DNA of 64,000 bases from Saccharothrix tamanrassetensis (GCF_014203665.1 NZ_JACHJN010000004.1:434001-498000), one strand, 5' to 3'; shown: positions 16,575 to 27,546, counted from the first letter of the stretch. Numbers and translations are program-made. Notes: a model not told the origin generated them from the sequence alone.

Positions 16575-17963
16575 TCACTTGGCCAGCTTCTCCGCGTCGA
16601 ACTCGACCTTGCCGTGCACGAAGCGGTTGATCACCCACAGCACGAGGCCGGCGGCGAGCAGGTAGACGGCGATCTTGTAGTCGTCGGCGGGCCGCCCGGA
16701 CAGCGGGCTCGCCAGGTACGCGCAGGTGATGGCGCCGAGCACGGGCACCCAGGTCGGTGCCCGGAAGTGCTTGTGGTCCACCTTCTCCCTGCGCAGCACC
16801 AGAACCGCGATGTTGACGATGGTGAACACGATGAGCAGCAGCAACGCGGTCGTGCCGCCGAGCTTCGCGATGTCGGTGGTCGACACCAGGATGATCGCGA
16901 CACCGCTGGTGAAGATGATGGAGATCCAGGGCGTCCGCCGGAACGGGTGCACGGCCCCGAACACCTTCGGGATGATCCGCTCCCGCGACATCCCGTAGAT
17001 GAGCCGGCTCGCCATCAGCATGTTGATCAGCGCGGAGTTGATGACCGCGAACAGGCCGATCAGCGAGAACACCCACAGCGGGAAGCCGGGCGCGCCGACC
17101 TGGACCACCCGCAGCAGCGCCGAGCTGCCGGCCGTGGCCAGTTCGTCGGCCGGGATCAGCAGCGACGAGGTGATCGCCACCAGCACGTAGATGATCGCCG
17201 CCACGACCATGCCCCACAGCATCGCGCGCGGGAAGATCCGCACCGGGTCGCGGCACTCCTCGGCCATGTTGACCGAGTCCTCGAACCCGACCATCGCGAA
17301 GAACGCCAGCGCGGTGGCCGAGGTGATGGCGACCAGGGCCGACTGACCGGGCGCGGGGTCCACCTGGGTCAGCCGGCTCGGGTCGCCGTCCCCGGACGCG
17401 ATGGCGTAGACGCCGATCGCGATGATGATCACCAGGCCGGACAGCTCGATGCAGGTCAGGACGAGGTTGGCCTTGACCGACTCGGACACGCCCCGGAAGT
17501 TGATGACCGCGAGCCCGGCGATGAACAGGATCGCGACCAGCGTCGCCGAGACGGTGAACGTGTCGGAGAAGAACTCCTGGATGACGGATTGGAGGTAGGT
17601 CTTCCCGAACGCCAGCGCGGCGGACGAGGCGGAGGTGATGCCCGAGCTCATGACCGCGAACGCGACCATGAACGTCAGGAACTGGATCTTGAAGGCCCGG
17701 TTGGTGTAGAGCGCCGCGCCGGCCGCGCGGGGGTACTTGCCGACGAGTTCGAGGTAGCTGAACGCCGTCAGGAACGCCACCACGAAGGCGATCAGGAACG
17801 GCAGCCACAGCGCGCCGCCGATCTTGCCCGCGACGTTGCCGGTGAGGGCGTAGATGCCGGTGCCGAGGATGTCACCGACCACGAAGAACAACAGGAGCTT
17901 CGGGCCGATGGCCCGCTTCAGTTCCGGTTCGGGTTGCGCCGGTGCGCTCGTCGCTTCCGCCAT
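16575..17963 (-). CDS. APC-family amino-acid permease
   Basis: 462 residues, about twelve hydrophobic segments. The first carries the APC substrate motif GDILGTGIYALTG, and a later one the FFAMVGFEDSVNMAEE signature. It imports or exchanges amino acids or amines across the cytoplasmic membrane; the substrate is not readable. Single gene, ATG start at 17963. Confidence 0.9.
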   Translation of the reverse strand: MAEATSAPAQPEPELKRAIGPKLLLFFVVGDILGTGIYALTGNVAGKIGGALWLPFLIAFVVAFLTAFSYLELVGKYPRAAGAALYTNRAFKIQFLTFMVAFAVMSSGITSASSAALAFGKTYLQSVIQEFFSDTFTVSATLVAILFIAGLAVINFRGVSESVKANLVLTCIELSGLVIIIAIGVYAIASGDGDPSRLTQVDPAPGQSALVAITSATALAFFAMVGFEDSVNMAEECRDPVRIFPRAMLWGMVVAAIIYVLVAITSSLLIPADELATAGSSALLRVVQVGAPGFPLWVFSLIGLFAVINSALINMLMASRLIYGMSRERIIPKVFGAVHPFRRTPWISIIFTSGVAIILVSTTDIAKLGGTTALLLLIVFTIVNIAVLVLRREKVDHKHFRAPTWVPVLGAITCAYLASPLSGRPADDYKIAVYLLAAGLVLWVINRFVHGKVEFDAEKLAK

Positions 17964-18054
17964 GCCGGATGAGTGTGCCGGATCACATGCGGGCCGGGTA
18001 GTCGAACTGCTGAGGCTTGGGCAAACCTTGATGTTGGCCGCCGGCCGCCGGCCC

Positions 18055-18297
18055 TCACCGCGGGCCGCAGCCGGCTTGCAGGTCCGCCTCGGCCCGTTCG
18101 ATGGCTTCGTCCAAGGCAGACCGGAAGTCGACGATCTGCTGGAGTTCCAGCCGGATGCAGTCGACCCCGAGGGGCAGGTGGACTTCGACGGTCCCCAGGC
18201 TCACCCCCAGCTCGAACACCTTGTTGGCGGTCCCCTCGCACCGCAACACCCAGTCCCGCTTCGGCTCGTCCAGCTTGATGATCCGCTCTTGGTTCAT
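18055..18297 (-). CDS. Small conserved protein of HTH-DUF397 neighbourhood
   Basis: 80 residues, beginning MNQERIIKLDEP; not recognised as a named family. A C-terminal helix (VDFRSALDEAIERAEADLQ) is evident. It is divergent from the XRE/DUF5753 regulator with a 93-bp gap. No ribosome site precedes the ATG, and an AT-rich ATTATT lies seven bases upstream, so a leaderless message is likely; a TTG at 18333 would add 12 residues. Confidence 0.6.
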   Translation of the reverse strand: MNQERIIKLDEPKRDWVLRCEGTANKVFELGVSLGTVEVHLPLGVDCIRLELQQIVDFRSALDEAIERAEADLQAGCGPR

Positions 18298-18390
18298 GAC
18301 CGAATAATGGCAAGCTTGCGTTGGTTCACTCAACTACACGATCGAGTGACCACACTTTCGTTGAAACAGGCACGGTCTTACGGTGGAGCC

Positions 18391-19233
18391 ATGGCACGCC
18401 GTCCCGGACCGTCGGTCCGCTCTCGCCGCCTCGCGATCACCCTCCGCAAGCTGCGCCGCGCCACCGGCATGACCGGGGCCGACGTGGCGAAGGCGGTGGA
18501 CATGTCGGGCAGCAAGCTCAGCCGGGTGGAGAGCGCAGACAGCGGCATCTACCTCGATGACGTGGAAAAACTGCTCGACTTCTACGGCGTCACCAAGAAG
18601 CAGCGGGTGTACCTGCTGGACCTCGCCCGGCACGCCGAACAGCGCGGCCTGCTGCGCATCAACAACGCCAACCTGCCGGGAGCAGACTGGCAGACGTGGG
18701 CCGACTTCGAAGAGGAAGCCAACGGCCTGCTCTTCTACGAGCCGATGATGATCCCTGGCCTCCTCCAGACCACGGAGTACGCGAACGCGATCATCAAGGC
18801 GACCGGGCACCACCTCACTGCCGACGAGATCGAAGCCCTGGTCGCCAGCAGGAAGGCGCGCCAAGGCATGCTCAGCCGCTCAGATCCGCTGAGACTGCAC
18901 GCGATCATCGAGCAGAGCGCCATCGAACGCCGCTTCGGAGGCCCCGGAGCACATGCCCGTCAGGTACGGCACTTGCTGGACACCGCAGAACTACCGAATG
19001 TCACTGTGCAGGTGTTGCCGGCCGACGCCGAAGTGCACTCGGCGATGACCGGCGCGTTCGTGATCCTGGAGTACGACGAGGAGGCGAGCCTGGTGCTTCT
19101 GGAGAACAAGATCTCCAGTCTGTTCCTCGATGAGCCCGAACAGATCGAGGTCTTCGAAACCACCTGGTCGTCACTCCGGGAACTTGCCTACACACCAGTC
19201 GAGACAGTGGAGTTCTTGAAGCGTCTCGCGTGA
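18391..19233 (+). CDS. XRE-family HTH regulator with DUF5753 domain
   Basis: 280 residues. HTH at about 10-70 (MTGADVAKAVDMSGSKLSRV), then the DUF5753 region containing YEPMMIPGLLQTTEYA and the later LPADAEVHSAMTGAFVILE. In actinobacteria these regulators are paired with small DUF397 proteins, as here, and resemble the BldB/WhiJ system of Streptomyces, which affects development. ATG at 18391 directly follows GGTGGAG. Two DUF397 genes follow within 13 and 45 bases. Confidence 0.93.
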   Translation: MARRPGPSVRSRRLAITLRKLRRATGMTGADVAKAVDMSGSKLSRVESADSGIYLDDVEKLLDFYGVTKKQRVYLLDLARHAEQRGLLRINNANLPGADWQTWADFEEEANGLLFYEPMMIPGLLQTTEYANAIIKATGHHLTADEIEALVASRKARQGMLSRSDPLRLHAIIEQSAIERRFGGPGAHARQVRHLLDTAELPNVTVQVLPADAEVHSAMTGAFVILEYDEEASLVLLENKISSLFLDEPEQIEVFETTWSSLRELAYTPVETVEFLKRLA

Positions 19234-19245
19234 AATCATGGGTCC

Positions 19246-19410
19246 ATGACCCTGTGGCGTAAGAGTTCTCGCAGTGCCAGCTCCGCCAACTGCGTCGAGG
19301 TGGGGCACAGCTCCGACCGGGTGCTGGCCCGCGACTCGAAGAACCCCGGCCCCACGATCAGCCTCCCGGCCACCTCGTGGGCGCGGTTCCTCCGACAGAC
19401 TCAGGGGTGA
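19246..19410 (+). CDS. DUF397 protein, copy 1
   Basis: 54 residues. It contains the family pattern WRKSSRS..ANCVEV near the start and RDSKNPGP in the middle. DUF397 proteins act with their XRE partner, possibly as antagonists (inference from Streptomyces WhiJ-like loci). It lies 12 bases after the regulator gene. Its last 115 bases are nearly identical to those of the next gene. Confidence 0.88.
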   Translation: MTLWRKSSRSASSANCVEVGHSSDRVLARDSKNPGPTISLPATSWARFLRQTQG

Positions 19411-19416
19411 ACCGGT
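19288..19416 (+). repeat. 129-bp direct repeat, first copy
   Basis: 129 bases that match 19572-19700 with four substitutions and no gaps. They cover the 3' part of the first DUF397 gene and six bases beyond its stop. The few differences point to a recent duplication or gene conversion. Confidence 0.85.
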
Positions 19417-19454
19417 GCCGCCCCGTCATCCGTACCGCGTGGAACCATGAATCC

Positions 19455-19694
19455 ATGACCCTGTGGCGTAAGAGTTCTCGTAGCGCTGACACTGCCAACT
19501 GCGTCGAAGTGGCGCGGGCCCCCGGAAACTCCGGCCCGATGCGCAAGAGTTCCTACAGCAACAGCACCGCGAACTGCGTCGAGGTCGGGCACAGCTCCGA
19601 CCGGGTGCTGGCCCGCGACTCGAAGAACCCCGGCCCGACGATCAGCCTCCCGGCCACCTCGTGGACGCGGTTCCTCCGACGGACTCAGGGGTGA
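19455..19694 (+). CDS. DUF397 protein, copy 2, composite
   Basis: 79 residues, longer than the usual 55-65. The N-terminal half (WRKSSRSADTANCVEVARAP) is one DUF397 start; a second start-like unit follows (RKSSYSNSTANCVEVGHSSD) and runs into the same tail as copy 1. It therefore looks like two DUF397 units joined by a duplication that lost the middle. ATG at 19455 is preceded by the same short leader (CATGAATCC) as copy 1. The last 53 bases overlap, antisense, the 3' end of the MFS gene. Confidence 0.85.
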   Translation: MTLWRKSSRSADTANCVEVARAPGNSGPMRKSSYSNSTANCVEVGHSSDRVLARDSKNPGPTISLPATSWTRFLRRTQG

Positions 19695-19700
19695 ACCGGT
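19572..19700 (+). repeat. 129-bp direct repeat, second copy
   Basis: Second copy of the repeat at 19288-19416, with four substitutions. It also encodes, on the minus strand, the last 18 residues of the MFS transporter. Confidence 0.85.
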
Positions 19701-20928
19701 AACGCCAGACCGCCGGGATCGCCACCGCCGCCAGGGCCGTCGCGACCACCACCGCGACACCGCCCCAAGCGGTGGCGGCGCCGGGGCCGATGGCGGCTCC
19801 CGTGGTCCCGTGCAGCAGGTCGGCCAGGCGAGGCCCGCCGGCGACCACGACGATGAACACCCCCTGCATCCGGCCGCGCATCTCATCGGTCGCGGCCGTC
19901 TGCAGGATCGCACTGCGGAACACCATGCTGATCATGTCCGCCGCGCCGCCGATCGCCAGGAACACCACGGCCAGCCACAGCGCGTGCGACATCCCGAAGC
20001 CGACCATCGCCAGGCCCCACGCCACGATCGCGACCACCACGCCCACGCCGTGCCGGTACACCCGCGACGTCCAGCCGGACAGCAGGCCGCACAGCATCGC
20101 GCCCAACGGGATCGCCGCGAACAGCCAGCCGAGCGCCAGACCGCCGCCGGCCGGGTCGCCGAACGTCTTCTCGGCCATCTCCGGGAACAGCGCGCGCGGC
20201 ATGCCGAAGACCATCGCGATGATGTCCAGCAGGAAGGAGGCCAGCAGGATCTTCTGCACCGCCAGGTACCTGAACCCGGCAAGCACATCGGCCACCGCCG
20301 GCCTGCGCGACACCCCGTCGAGCGGCGGCATCGGCGGCAGCTTCCACACCGCCCAGATGGTCAGCGTCAACGCCACCGCGTCCACCAGGTACAGCGTCGA
20401 CAGCCCGACCACCGGCATCAGGGCACCGGCCAGCATCGGGCCGAACACGCCGCCGAACATCATCACGGTCGACCCGAGCGCCACCGCGGCGGGCAGCATC
20501 TCCGCGGGCACCAACCGTGCGATCGAAGCCGACCGCGCGGGTGCGTTGGCGGCGAAGAACACCTGTTGCAGGCCGAGCAGCGCGATGACGATCCACACCG
20601 ACCGCACGTCGAAGGCGGCCTGCAACCACAGCAGCACCGACGTGACCGCGATCCCGATGTTGGTCACCACCAACAGCTTCCGCCGGTCCACGACGTCGGC
20701 GACCGCGCCGCCCCACAGCCCGAACACCAGCAGCGGCACCAGTGCGACACCCGCCGAGACACCGACCCAACCGGACGAACCGGTGATGTCGTACACCTGC
20801 TTGGGCACCGCGACCGCCGTCAGCTGACTGCCGATGGCCGTCACCACGGTCGACAGCCAGAGCCGCCGGTACGCCGACACCTTCAACGGACGGGTGTCGA
20901 TCGCGACCTTGCCCAGCAGACGTCTCAC
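19642..20928 (-). CDS. MFS transporter (EntS-like exporter type)
   Basis: 428 residues with about twelve hydrophobic segments and the cytoplasmic loop GGAVADVVDRRKLL of the major facilitator family, EntS/multidrug branch. Start taken as GTG at 20928: on the minus strand TACGCT lies seven bases upstream, giving a leaderless message. A GTG at 21000 would add 24 non-conserved residues. A GTTAG..CTAAC dyad (20933-20952) covers the -10 region. The C-terminus reads into the duplicated DUF397 region, so the two genes overlap tail to tail by 53 bases. Substrate unknown. Confidence 0.87.
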   Translation of the reverse strand: MRRLLGKVAIDTRPLKVSAYRRLWLSTVVTAIGSQLTAVAVPKQVYDITGSSGWVGVSAGVALVPLLVFGLWGGAVADVVDRRKLLVVTNIGIAVTSVLLWLQAAFDVRSVWIVIALLGLQQVFFAANAPARSASIARLVPAEMLPAAVALGSTVMMFGGVFGPMLAGALMPVVGLSTLYLVDAVALTLTIWAVWKLPPMPPLDGVSRRPAVADVLAGFRYLAVQKILLASFLLDIIAMVFGMPRALFPEMAEKTFGDPAGGGLALGWLFAAIPLGAMLCGLLSGWTSRVYRHGVGVVVAIVAWGLAMVGFGMSHALWLAVVFLAIGGAADMISMVFRSAILQTAATDEMRGRMQGVFIVVVAGGPRLADLLHGTTGAAIGPGAATAWGGVAVVVATALAAVAIPAVWRYRFTPESVGGTASTRWPGG

Positions 20929-21164
20929 TCTGGTTAGCGTAGGACAACTAACAACTTCTTCGCCGAGACCTTTTCGAGACCTCGGCCACTTCCCGACCAC
21001 GACCCCGCCGGTGCGGGGTCAGCCTCTCCCCCGGCACACCGACGCCGACTGCCCGCTCATGCCGCGGCCGACACCGGACTCGCCGATGTCGGCCGTCGAA
21101 GAACGCCCGGAACCCTTCCGCACCAGACGATCGCGGAGACCGGGCAGGTGGTGCCGCCGGAGCG

Positions 21165-21821
21165 CTAGGGGGCGACGCGCTGGAGCTCCCAGCCGTCGCG
21201 GCCGAGGCGGAAGCGGAGGCGGTCGTGCATCCGGTCGCGGCGGCCCTGCCAGAACTCGACCTCTTCGGGCCGGATGCGCCAGCCGCCCCAGTGGGGCGGC
21301 ACGGGTACCCGGTCGGCGTCCGCGAACTGCCGCTCGATCTTGTTCAGCGCGCTCTCCAGGGTGGTGCGGCCGGTCACCACGCGGGACTGCGGGGAGGCCC
21401 AGGCGCCCAGCTGCGAGCCGCGCGGGCGGCTCTGCCAGTAGCGGGCGGTCTCCTCCGGGCCGACCTTCTCGACGGTGCCGCGCACGTGCGCCTGCCGCTG
21501 CATGGCGAACCACGGGAACGTCGCGGACGCGTAGCGGGTGGCCATCAGGTCGTGGCTCTTGGCGGAGGTGTAGTTGGTGAAGAACACCAGCCCGCGCGCG
21601 TCCAGGCCCTTGGCCAGGACGGTCCGGGACGACGGCCGGCCCTCGGGGTCCGAGGTCGCCAGCACCATCGCGTTCGGCTCCGGCAGACCGGCCCCGGCGG
21701 CCTGGTCCAGCCAAAGCTGCAACTGCTCGTGCCAGGTGGGGGCGAGATCGCCCTCCGTGAGGGAACCCTGTTCGTAAGACACGCGCATCGACGGCAACGC
21801 GATGTTCGTCGTCTCCGACAT
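21165..21821 (-). CDS. pdxH: Pyridoxamine 5'-phosphate oxidase
   Basis: 218 residues, standard length. FMN enzyme that makes pyridoxal 5'-phosphate from pyridoxine or pyridoxamine phosphate. Seen are SSRTVLAKGLDARGLVFFTN, YWQSRPRGSQLGAWAS, PVPPHWGGW and the closing RFRLGRDGWELQRVAP, the textbook PdxH C-terminus. ATG at 21821 has GGGAGG five bases upstream. PLP made here serves SerC and the PLP enzyme at 49610. Confidence 0.96.
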   Translation of the reverse strand: MSETTNIALPSMRVSYEQGSLTEGDLAPTWHEQLQLWLDQAAGAGLPEPNAMVLATSDPEGRPSSRTVLAKGLDARGLVFFTNYTSAKSHDLMATRYASATFPWFAMQRQAHVRGTVEKVGPEETARYWQSRPRGSQLGAWASPQSRVVTGRTTLESALNKIERQFADADRVPVPPHWGGWRIRPEEVEFWQGRRDRMHDRLRFRLGRDGWELQRVAP

Positions 21822-22282
21822 CCTGACCTCCCGAGCAGGTTTTACCTGGCAAGGCACTTGCGGCACCTAAACGATCCCGCGACCGTACGGGTTTCCGCGC
21901 GTGCGCGAAACCGCCTGCGTGGTGATGAGGACCACCCGGATCGTGACTGTCGGTGCGAGCTCCTTTTCGGAATCGAGTACGAGATCGAGTCAGTACGTCA
22001 CTCGATCCGGGACGGTTTCGACCTGCTTGATCCAGGGAACTCTTCACGGTCACTCCACGGGCGCCCTGCGCGCTCCGCCGGACCGCCGCCGCGCTCCAGC
22101 AGAACGAGGGACCACCGGTCGTGTGAAACCGGGCACGGCCCGGCCCCCGCTCCGGTTCTCGAGCCCCGCTCGGCAATTCCACCCCCAGTGGCGGGCGATC
22201 CGACGCAACCCCTGTGATGCGCGACACGTCCTTCGTTACGGACGGGAATTCCGTTCACGAACGAATCTCGGGGGAGATCGTG
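21822..22282. other. 461-bp intergenic region
   Basis: Between the divergent pdxH and DUF4232 genes. No coding frame here has a credible start and composition. Its main feature is a 25-bp dyad at 21983-22007. Confidence 0.6.
21983..22007. promoter_or_regulatory. 25-bp dyad, possible operator
   Basis: Perfect 8-bp arms GATCGAGT (21983-21990) and ACTCGATC (22000-22007) around a 9-base centre containing GTAC. A further AATCGAGT half-site lies at 21971-21978. Symmetry and position between divergent genes suggest a protein-binding site; the protein is unknown. Confidence 0.5.
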
Positions 22283-22795
22283 ATGATGAGATTTGTCAGT
22301 GCCGCCGTGGCCGCCACGGCGTTGCTGTTAGCCGGCGGGACCGCGACCGCGCAACCCGTCGAAACCCAAGCCGCCACGTGCACCTCCGTGGACCTGGACA
22401 TCGAGTTCGGCCGGGTCGACGGCGCGGCGGGCACCACCTATCGGGAAGTACTGCTCGTCAACCGGGGCATCACCGCCTGCGCGCTGCGCGGGTTCCCCGG
22501 AGTGTCCTATGTGGACTCGAACGGCAACCAGGTCGGCGCGGCGGCGGTGCGCGTCGGCGATCCCGGTCCGTTGCTCACCGTGGCGCACGGGTCGACCGCC
22601 GTGTCCGTGGTGGGATTCGCCCAGGTCGACAACTTCGACCCGGACGTGTGCCACAAGACGCCGGTGTGGGGCATCAAGGTGTTCCCGCCGGACGAGACCG
22701 CACCGCTGTACCTGCCGATGACCGACCAGTTCGGGTGTGCCGGTGACGTCAGCCCGTTCGGCAACCAGCTGACCGTCACCAGCGTGCGCGGCTGA
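22283..22795 (+). CDS. Secreted DUF4232 protein
   Basis: 170 residues. The N-terminal signal peptide (RFVSAAVAATALLLAGGTATA) ends near residue 24; here the run ALLLAGGTATAQ marks the cleavage area. The mature part is a DUF4232 beta-sandwich with paired cysteines (CTSVDLD, CALRGFPGV, CHKTPVWG, FGCAGD). It has no lipobox, so it is exported free. Start ATG at 22283, six bases after GGGGGAG; the GTG at 22280 and ATG at 22286 are alternatives. Function unknown for the family. Confidence 0.87.
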   Translation: MMRFVSAAVAATALLLAGGTATAQPVETQAATCTSVDLDIEFGRVDGAAGTTYREVLLVNRGITACALRGFPGVSYVDSNGNQVGAAAVRVGDPGPLLTVAHGSTAVSVVGFAQVDNFDPDVCHKTPVWGIKVFPPDETAPLYLPMTDQFGCAGDVSPFGNQLTVTSVRG

Positions 22796-22820
22796 GCGTT
22801 CCGCATTCCGCGCACATCGG

Positions 22821-22859
22821 GTGGGCGTCGGCCGTCGTGAAGACGAGGTCGGCGCCCAT
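22821..22859 (+). terminator. Possible hairpin terminator
   Basis: An imperfect 13-bp stem with two G-U pairs (GTGGGCGTCGGCC at 22821, GGTCGGCGCCCAT at 22847) lies 25 bases after the DUF4232 stop. Confidence 0.4.
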
Positions 22860-22930
22860 CGCCGACACGAGACCGGCTCGTGGATCAGGCCCGTCGCGGA
22901 ACGGACTCTGAATCGGTTCCTGAATCGTGA

Positions 22931-25462
<2,532 letters not shown>

Positions 25463-25478
25463 ACCGGTGCGCTTTCGC

Positions 25479-25528
25479 GGAACGGGGGCCTTCCCCACTC
25501 GGGTGGGAGGTCCCCGTTCCGCTTTTTT
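25479..25528 (+). terminator. Rho-independent terminator of serC
   Basis: GGAACGGGGGCCT (25479-25491) pairs with AGGTCCCCGTTCC (25508-25520) with one mismatch, followed by GCTTTTTT. It is the most classical terminator of the window. Confidence 0.92.
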
Positions 25529-25543
25529 CGAACTGGTGTTCGA
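25528..25543. promoter_or_regulatory. Perfect LexA-type SOS box
   Basis: TCGAACTGGTGTTCGA is a full 16-base match to TCGAAC-N4-GTTCGA, the LexA site of Gram-positive and actinobacterial SOS genes. It abuts a -10-like TAGGGT (25544-25549) and is 195 bases before sepH, the only gene in a position to be controlled. Confidence 0.75.
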
Positions 25544-25737
25544 TAGGGTGCGACATTCAGGGAATTGCGCGATCCCGATCCGTTGAGGTGAACCTTCCGG
25601 TAACAGACGTGCGCATCGCGCCGACATGCGGCAAGATCACATGAAGATATCGATGAACACGGCGAGTCTCCCCCGTCAAGGCGGCGCGCCGGATTAACGT
25701 CGGCACCTGGCGAGGTGAAGTCATACGGGAGGCCATG

Positions 25738-26649
25738 ATGCGAGCGCTGCGAGTCATCGGGCTCGAAGACGACGGCAAGTCCGTCATCCTCGAGGACCCG
25801 GATCGCGGCGAGCGCTTCGTGCTCCCCGCCGACGAACGGCTGCGCGCGGCTGCGCGCGGCGACCTCACCCGACTCGGCCAGATCGAGATCGAGGTGGAGA
25901 GCCAGATGCGCCCACGCGAGATCCAGGCCCGCATCCGCGCCGGTGAGTCCGTCGGGCAGGTCGCCGCGGCGGCCGGCATCCCGACCCACCGGGTGGAGCG
26001 GTACGCGTACCCGGTGCTGCTGGAGCGGTCCCGCACCGCCGACCTGGCCCAGCGCGCCCACCCGGTGCGCGAGGACGGGCCGGACGTGCAGACCCTCGGC
26101 GAGGTCGTCGCGCACTCGTTCGGCCTGCGCGGTCAGGACTACGCGGACGTGAGCTGGGACTCCTGGCGCGGCGAGGACGGCCGCTGGGTCGTGCAGCTGC
26201 ACTGGACGGCGGGCCGCTCGGACAACCGGGCGCACTGGGCGTTCCACCCCGGCGCGCAGGGCGGCACGGTGACCGCGCTGGACGACGGGGCCGTCGAGCT
26301 GATGGACCCGAACCCCAACCGCACGCTGCGCACCGTCCGCCCGGTCACCCAACTGGCCAGGCAGGCGCTCGCGCTGGAGAAGCTGGAGGAGCCGGAGATC
26401 CTGGCCCGCGAGGAGCCGGCCCCGCCGCCGCCCCCTCCGGTCGTCCAGGAACCGGAGCCCACCCCGGAACCGGAGCCCGTCCCCGTGCCCGCACCGGTCG
26501 CGGAGGAGCCCCCGGCACCCCCGGCCAAGCAACCGGCGCCCGCCCAGGCACCGGCCAAGAAGGAGCCGCCCAAGCGCGGCAAGAAGAACCACCCGATCGT
26601 GCCGTCGTGGGAGGACGTCCTGCTGGGCGTCCGCTCCAACCGCGGCTGA
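25738..26649 (+). CDS. sepH: Septation protein SepH
   Basis: 303 residues. The N-terminal DUF3071 domain (about 1-165) begins MRALRVIGLEDDGKSVILED and includes an HTH-like segment (IRAGESVGQVAAAAGIPTHR) and the WDSWRGEDGRWVV strand region; a Pro/Glu-rich linker (about 220-280) leads to a basic tail (KRGKKNHPIVPSWEDVLLG). SepH binds FtsZ and stimulates its assembly in actinobacteria. Start ATG at 25738 has GGGAGG five bases upstream; the ATG at 25735 is too close. It follows an SOS box and a 190-base leader. A hairpin ends the unit. Confidence 0.93.
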   Translation: MRALRVIGLEDDGKSVILEDPDRGERFVLPADERLRAAARGDLTRLGQIEIEVESQMRPREIQARIRAGESVGQVAAAAGIPTHRVERYAYPVLLERSRTADLAQRAHPVREDGPDVQTLGEVVAHSFGLRGQDYADVSWDSWRGEDGRWVVQLHWTAGRSDNRAHWAFHPGAQGGTVTALDDGAVELMDPNPNRTLRTVRPVTQLARQALALEKLEEPEILAREEPAPPPPPPVVQEPEPTPEPEPVPVPAPVAEEPPAPPAKQPAPAQAPAKKEPPKRGKKNHPIVPSWEDVLLGVRSNRG

Positions 26650-26663
26650 CCGGCGTCCTACCG

Positions 26664-26696
26664 GAGGGGCCTCCGCCGAGCGGCGGGGGCCCTTTT
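26664..26696 (+). terminator. Terminator of sepH
   Basis: GGGGCCTCCGCC and GGCGGGGGCCC pair around a 4-base GAGC loop and are followed by TTTT. Confidence 0.85.
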
Positions 26697-26750
26697 CCGT
26701 CCGGTGTGCGCAACCGTTTGCCATCGCGCGGTCGCGGGTAGTTCCACTTC

Positions 26751-27125
26751 GTGCTGGGTCGAATCGTGGTGGGCGCGGCCGTCGGGGCCGGCCTGGGTGC
26801 GGCCTGGTGGGCTCTGCGGGAGTTCATCGCGGCCGGCGCGGTGTGCTCCAAGGAGGACTGGGACTGCCTGGCGGTGGGGTTGTTCGCCATTCCGGTCAGC
26901 CTGGTGGTCGGGGTGCTGCTCGCGTGGGCCGTGCTCGGCGCCGCCAGGGTCCAACGGCCGTTGGGGATGGCGGCGGTGGGGATGTTCTTCGCCGCCGTGC
27001 TGACGCTGACCACGGTCTGGATCTCGGTGCCGGCCGGTGGGGTGCTGGCGGGGGCGATCGGCTTCGCGCTGGCCGCACCGGTGACAGCGCGGCACTCCGT
27101 CAGTCAGACTGCCGGCCGTGACTGA
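26751..27125 (+). CDS. Small integral membrane protein
   Basis: 124 residues with four hydrophobic segments (for example LFAIPVSLVVGVLLAWAVL and GMAAVGMFFAAVLTL). It is not recognised as a named family. A CSKEDWDC pair of cysteines sits in the first loop, perhaps forming a disulfide outside the membrane. Start GTG at 26751. The next membrane-protein gene overlaps by eight bases, so the two are co-transcribed and may interact. Confidence 0.65.
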   Translation: MLGRIVVGAAVGAGLGAAWWALREFIAAGAVCSKEDWDCLAVGLFAIPVSLVVGVLLAWAVLGAARVQRPLGMAAVGMFFAAVLTLTTVWISVPAGGVLAGAIGFALAAPVTARHSVSQTAGRD

Positions 27126-27546
27126 CATCCCGCGCCCCACGGCGGGCGGCCTCGCGTTCAAGCTGCTGTTGCGCGTCGTCGTGTCCGCCGCCGTCGGGGC
27201 GGTGCTGTTGATCGCGTGGATCTGGGCCTACCGGAGCGGCGTGCTCGACCGGGTGGTCGACGAGACGACGCTGGGCGGGTTCATCCTGCTCGTGGTGGTC
27301 GGGCTGCCGGTGGCGCTGGTGTTCAGCGCGTTGCTGGCGGGGCCGGTGCTGTGGGTGCTCAAGGTGCGGCCGGTCTGGCCCATCGTGCTGATCGGGCCGG
27401 TACTGCTGGGGCTCGCGCACTACTTCAAGCTGCCCGATCAGTTCTCCGGGCTGGGCGACAAGTGGACCGTGCTCACCCTGCTCGCCGGGGCCAGCTACGG
27501 GCTGGCGGGCCTGCTCACCGCACCGGCGATGTTCCGCAAGCGGTAG
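27118..27546 (+). CDS. Small integral membrane protein
   Basis: 142 residues, four hydrophobic segments (first LLRVVVSAAVGAVLLIAWIW). No known motif. GTG start at 27118 inside the end of the previous gene. It resembles its neighbour in size and topology, which suggests an old duplication or a two-part membrane complex; this is inference only. Confidence 0.7.
   Translation: MTDIPRPTAGGLAFKLLLRVVVSAAVGAVLLIAWIWAYRSGVLDRVVDETTLGGFILLVVVGLPVALVFSALLAGPVLWVLKVRPVWPIVLIGPVLLGLAHYFKLPDQFSGLGDKWTVLTLLAGASYGLAGLLTAPAMFRKR

Noticed and set aside
16614..17972. Long antisense frame opposite the amino-acid permease (also 29434-31566, 42247-43770 and 19810-20937)
   Set aside because: His/Arg/Asp/Gln-rich translations are typical shadows of high-GC membrane-protein genes on the other strand.
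25641..25697. Short frame of 18 codons between the SOS box and sepH
   Set aside because: No ribosome site and no recognisable product; too short to support.
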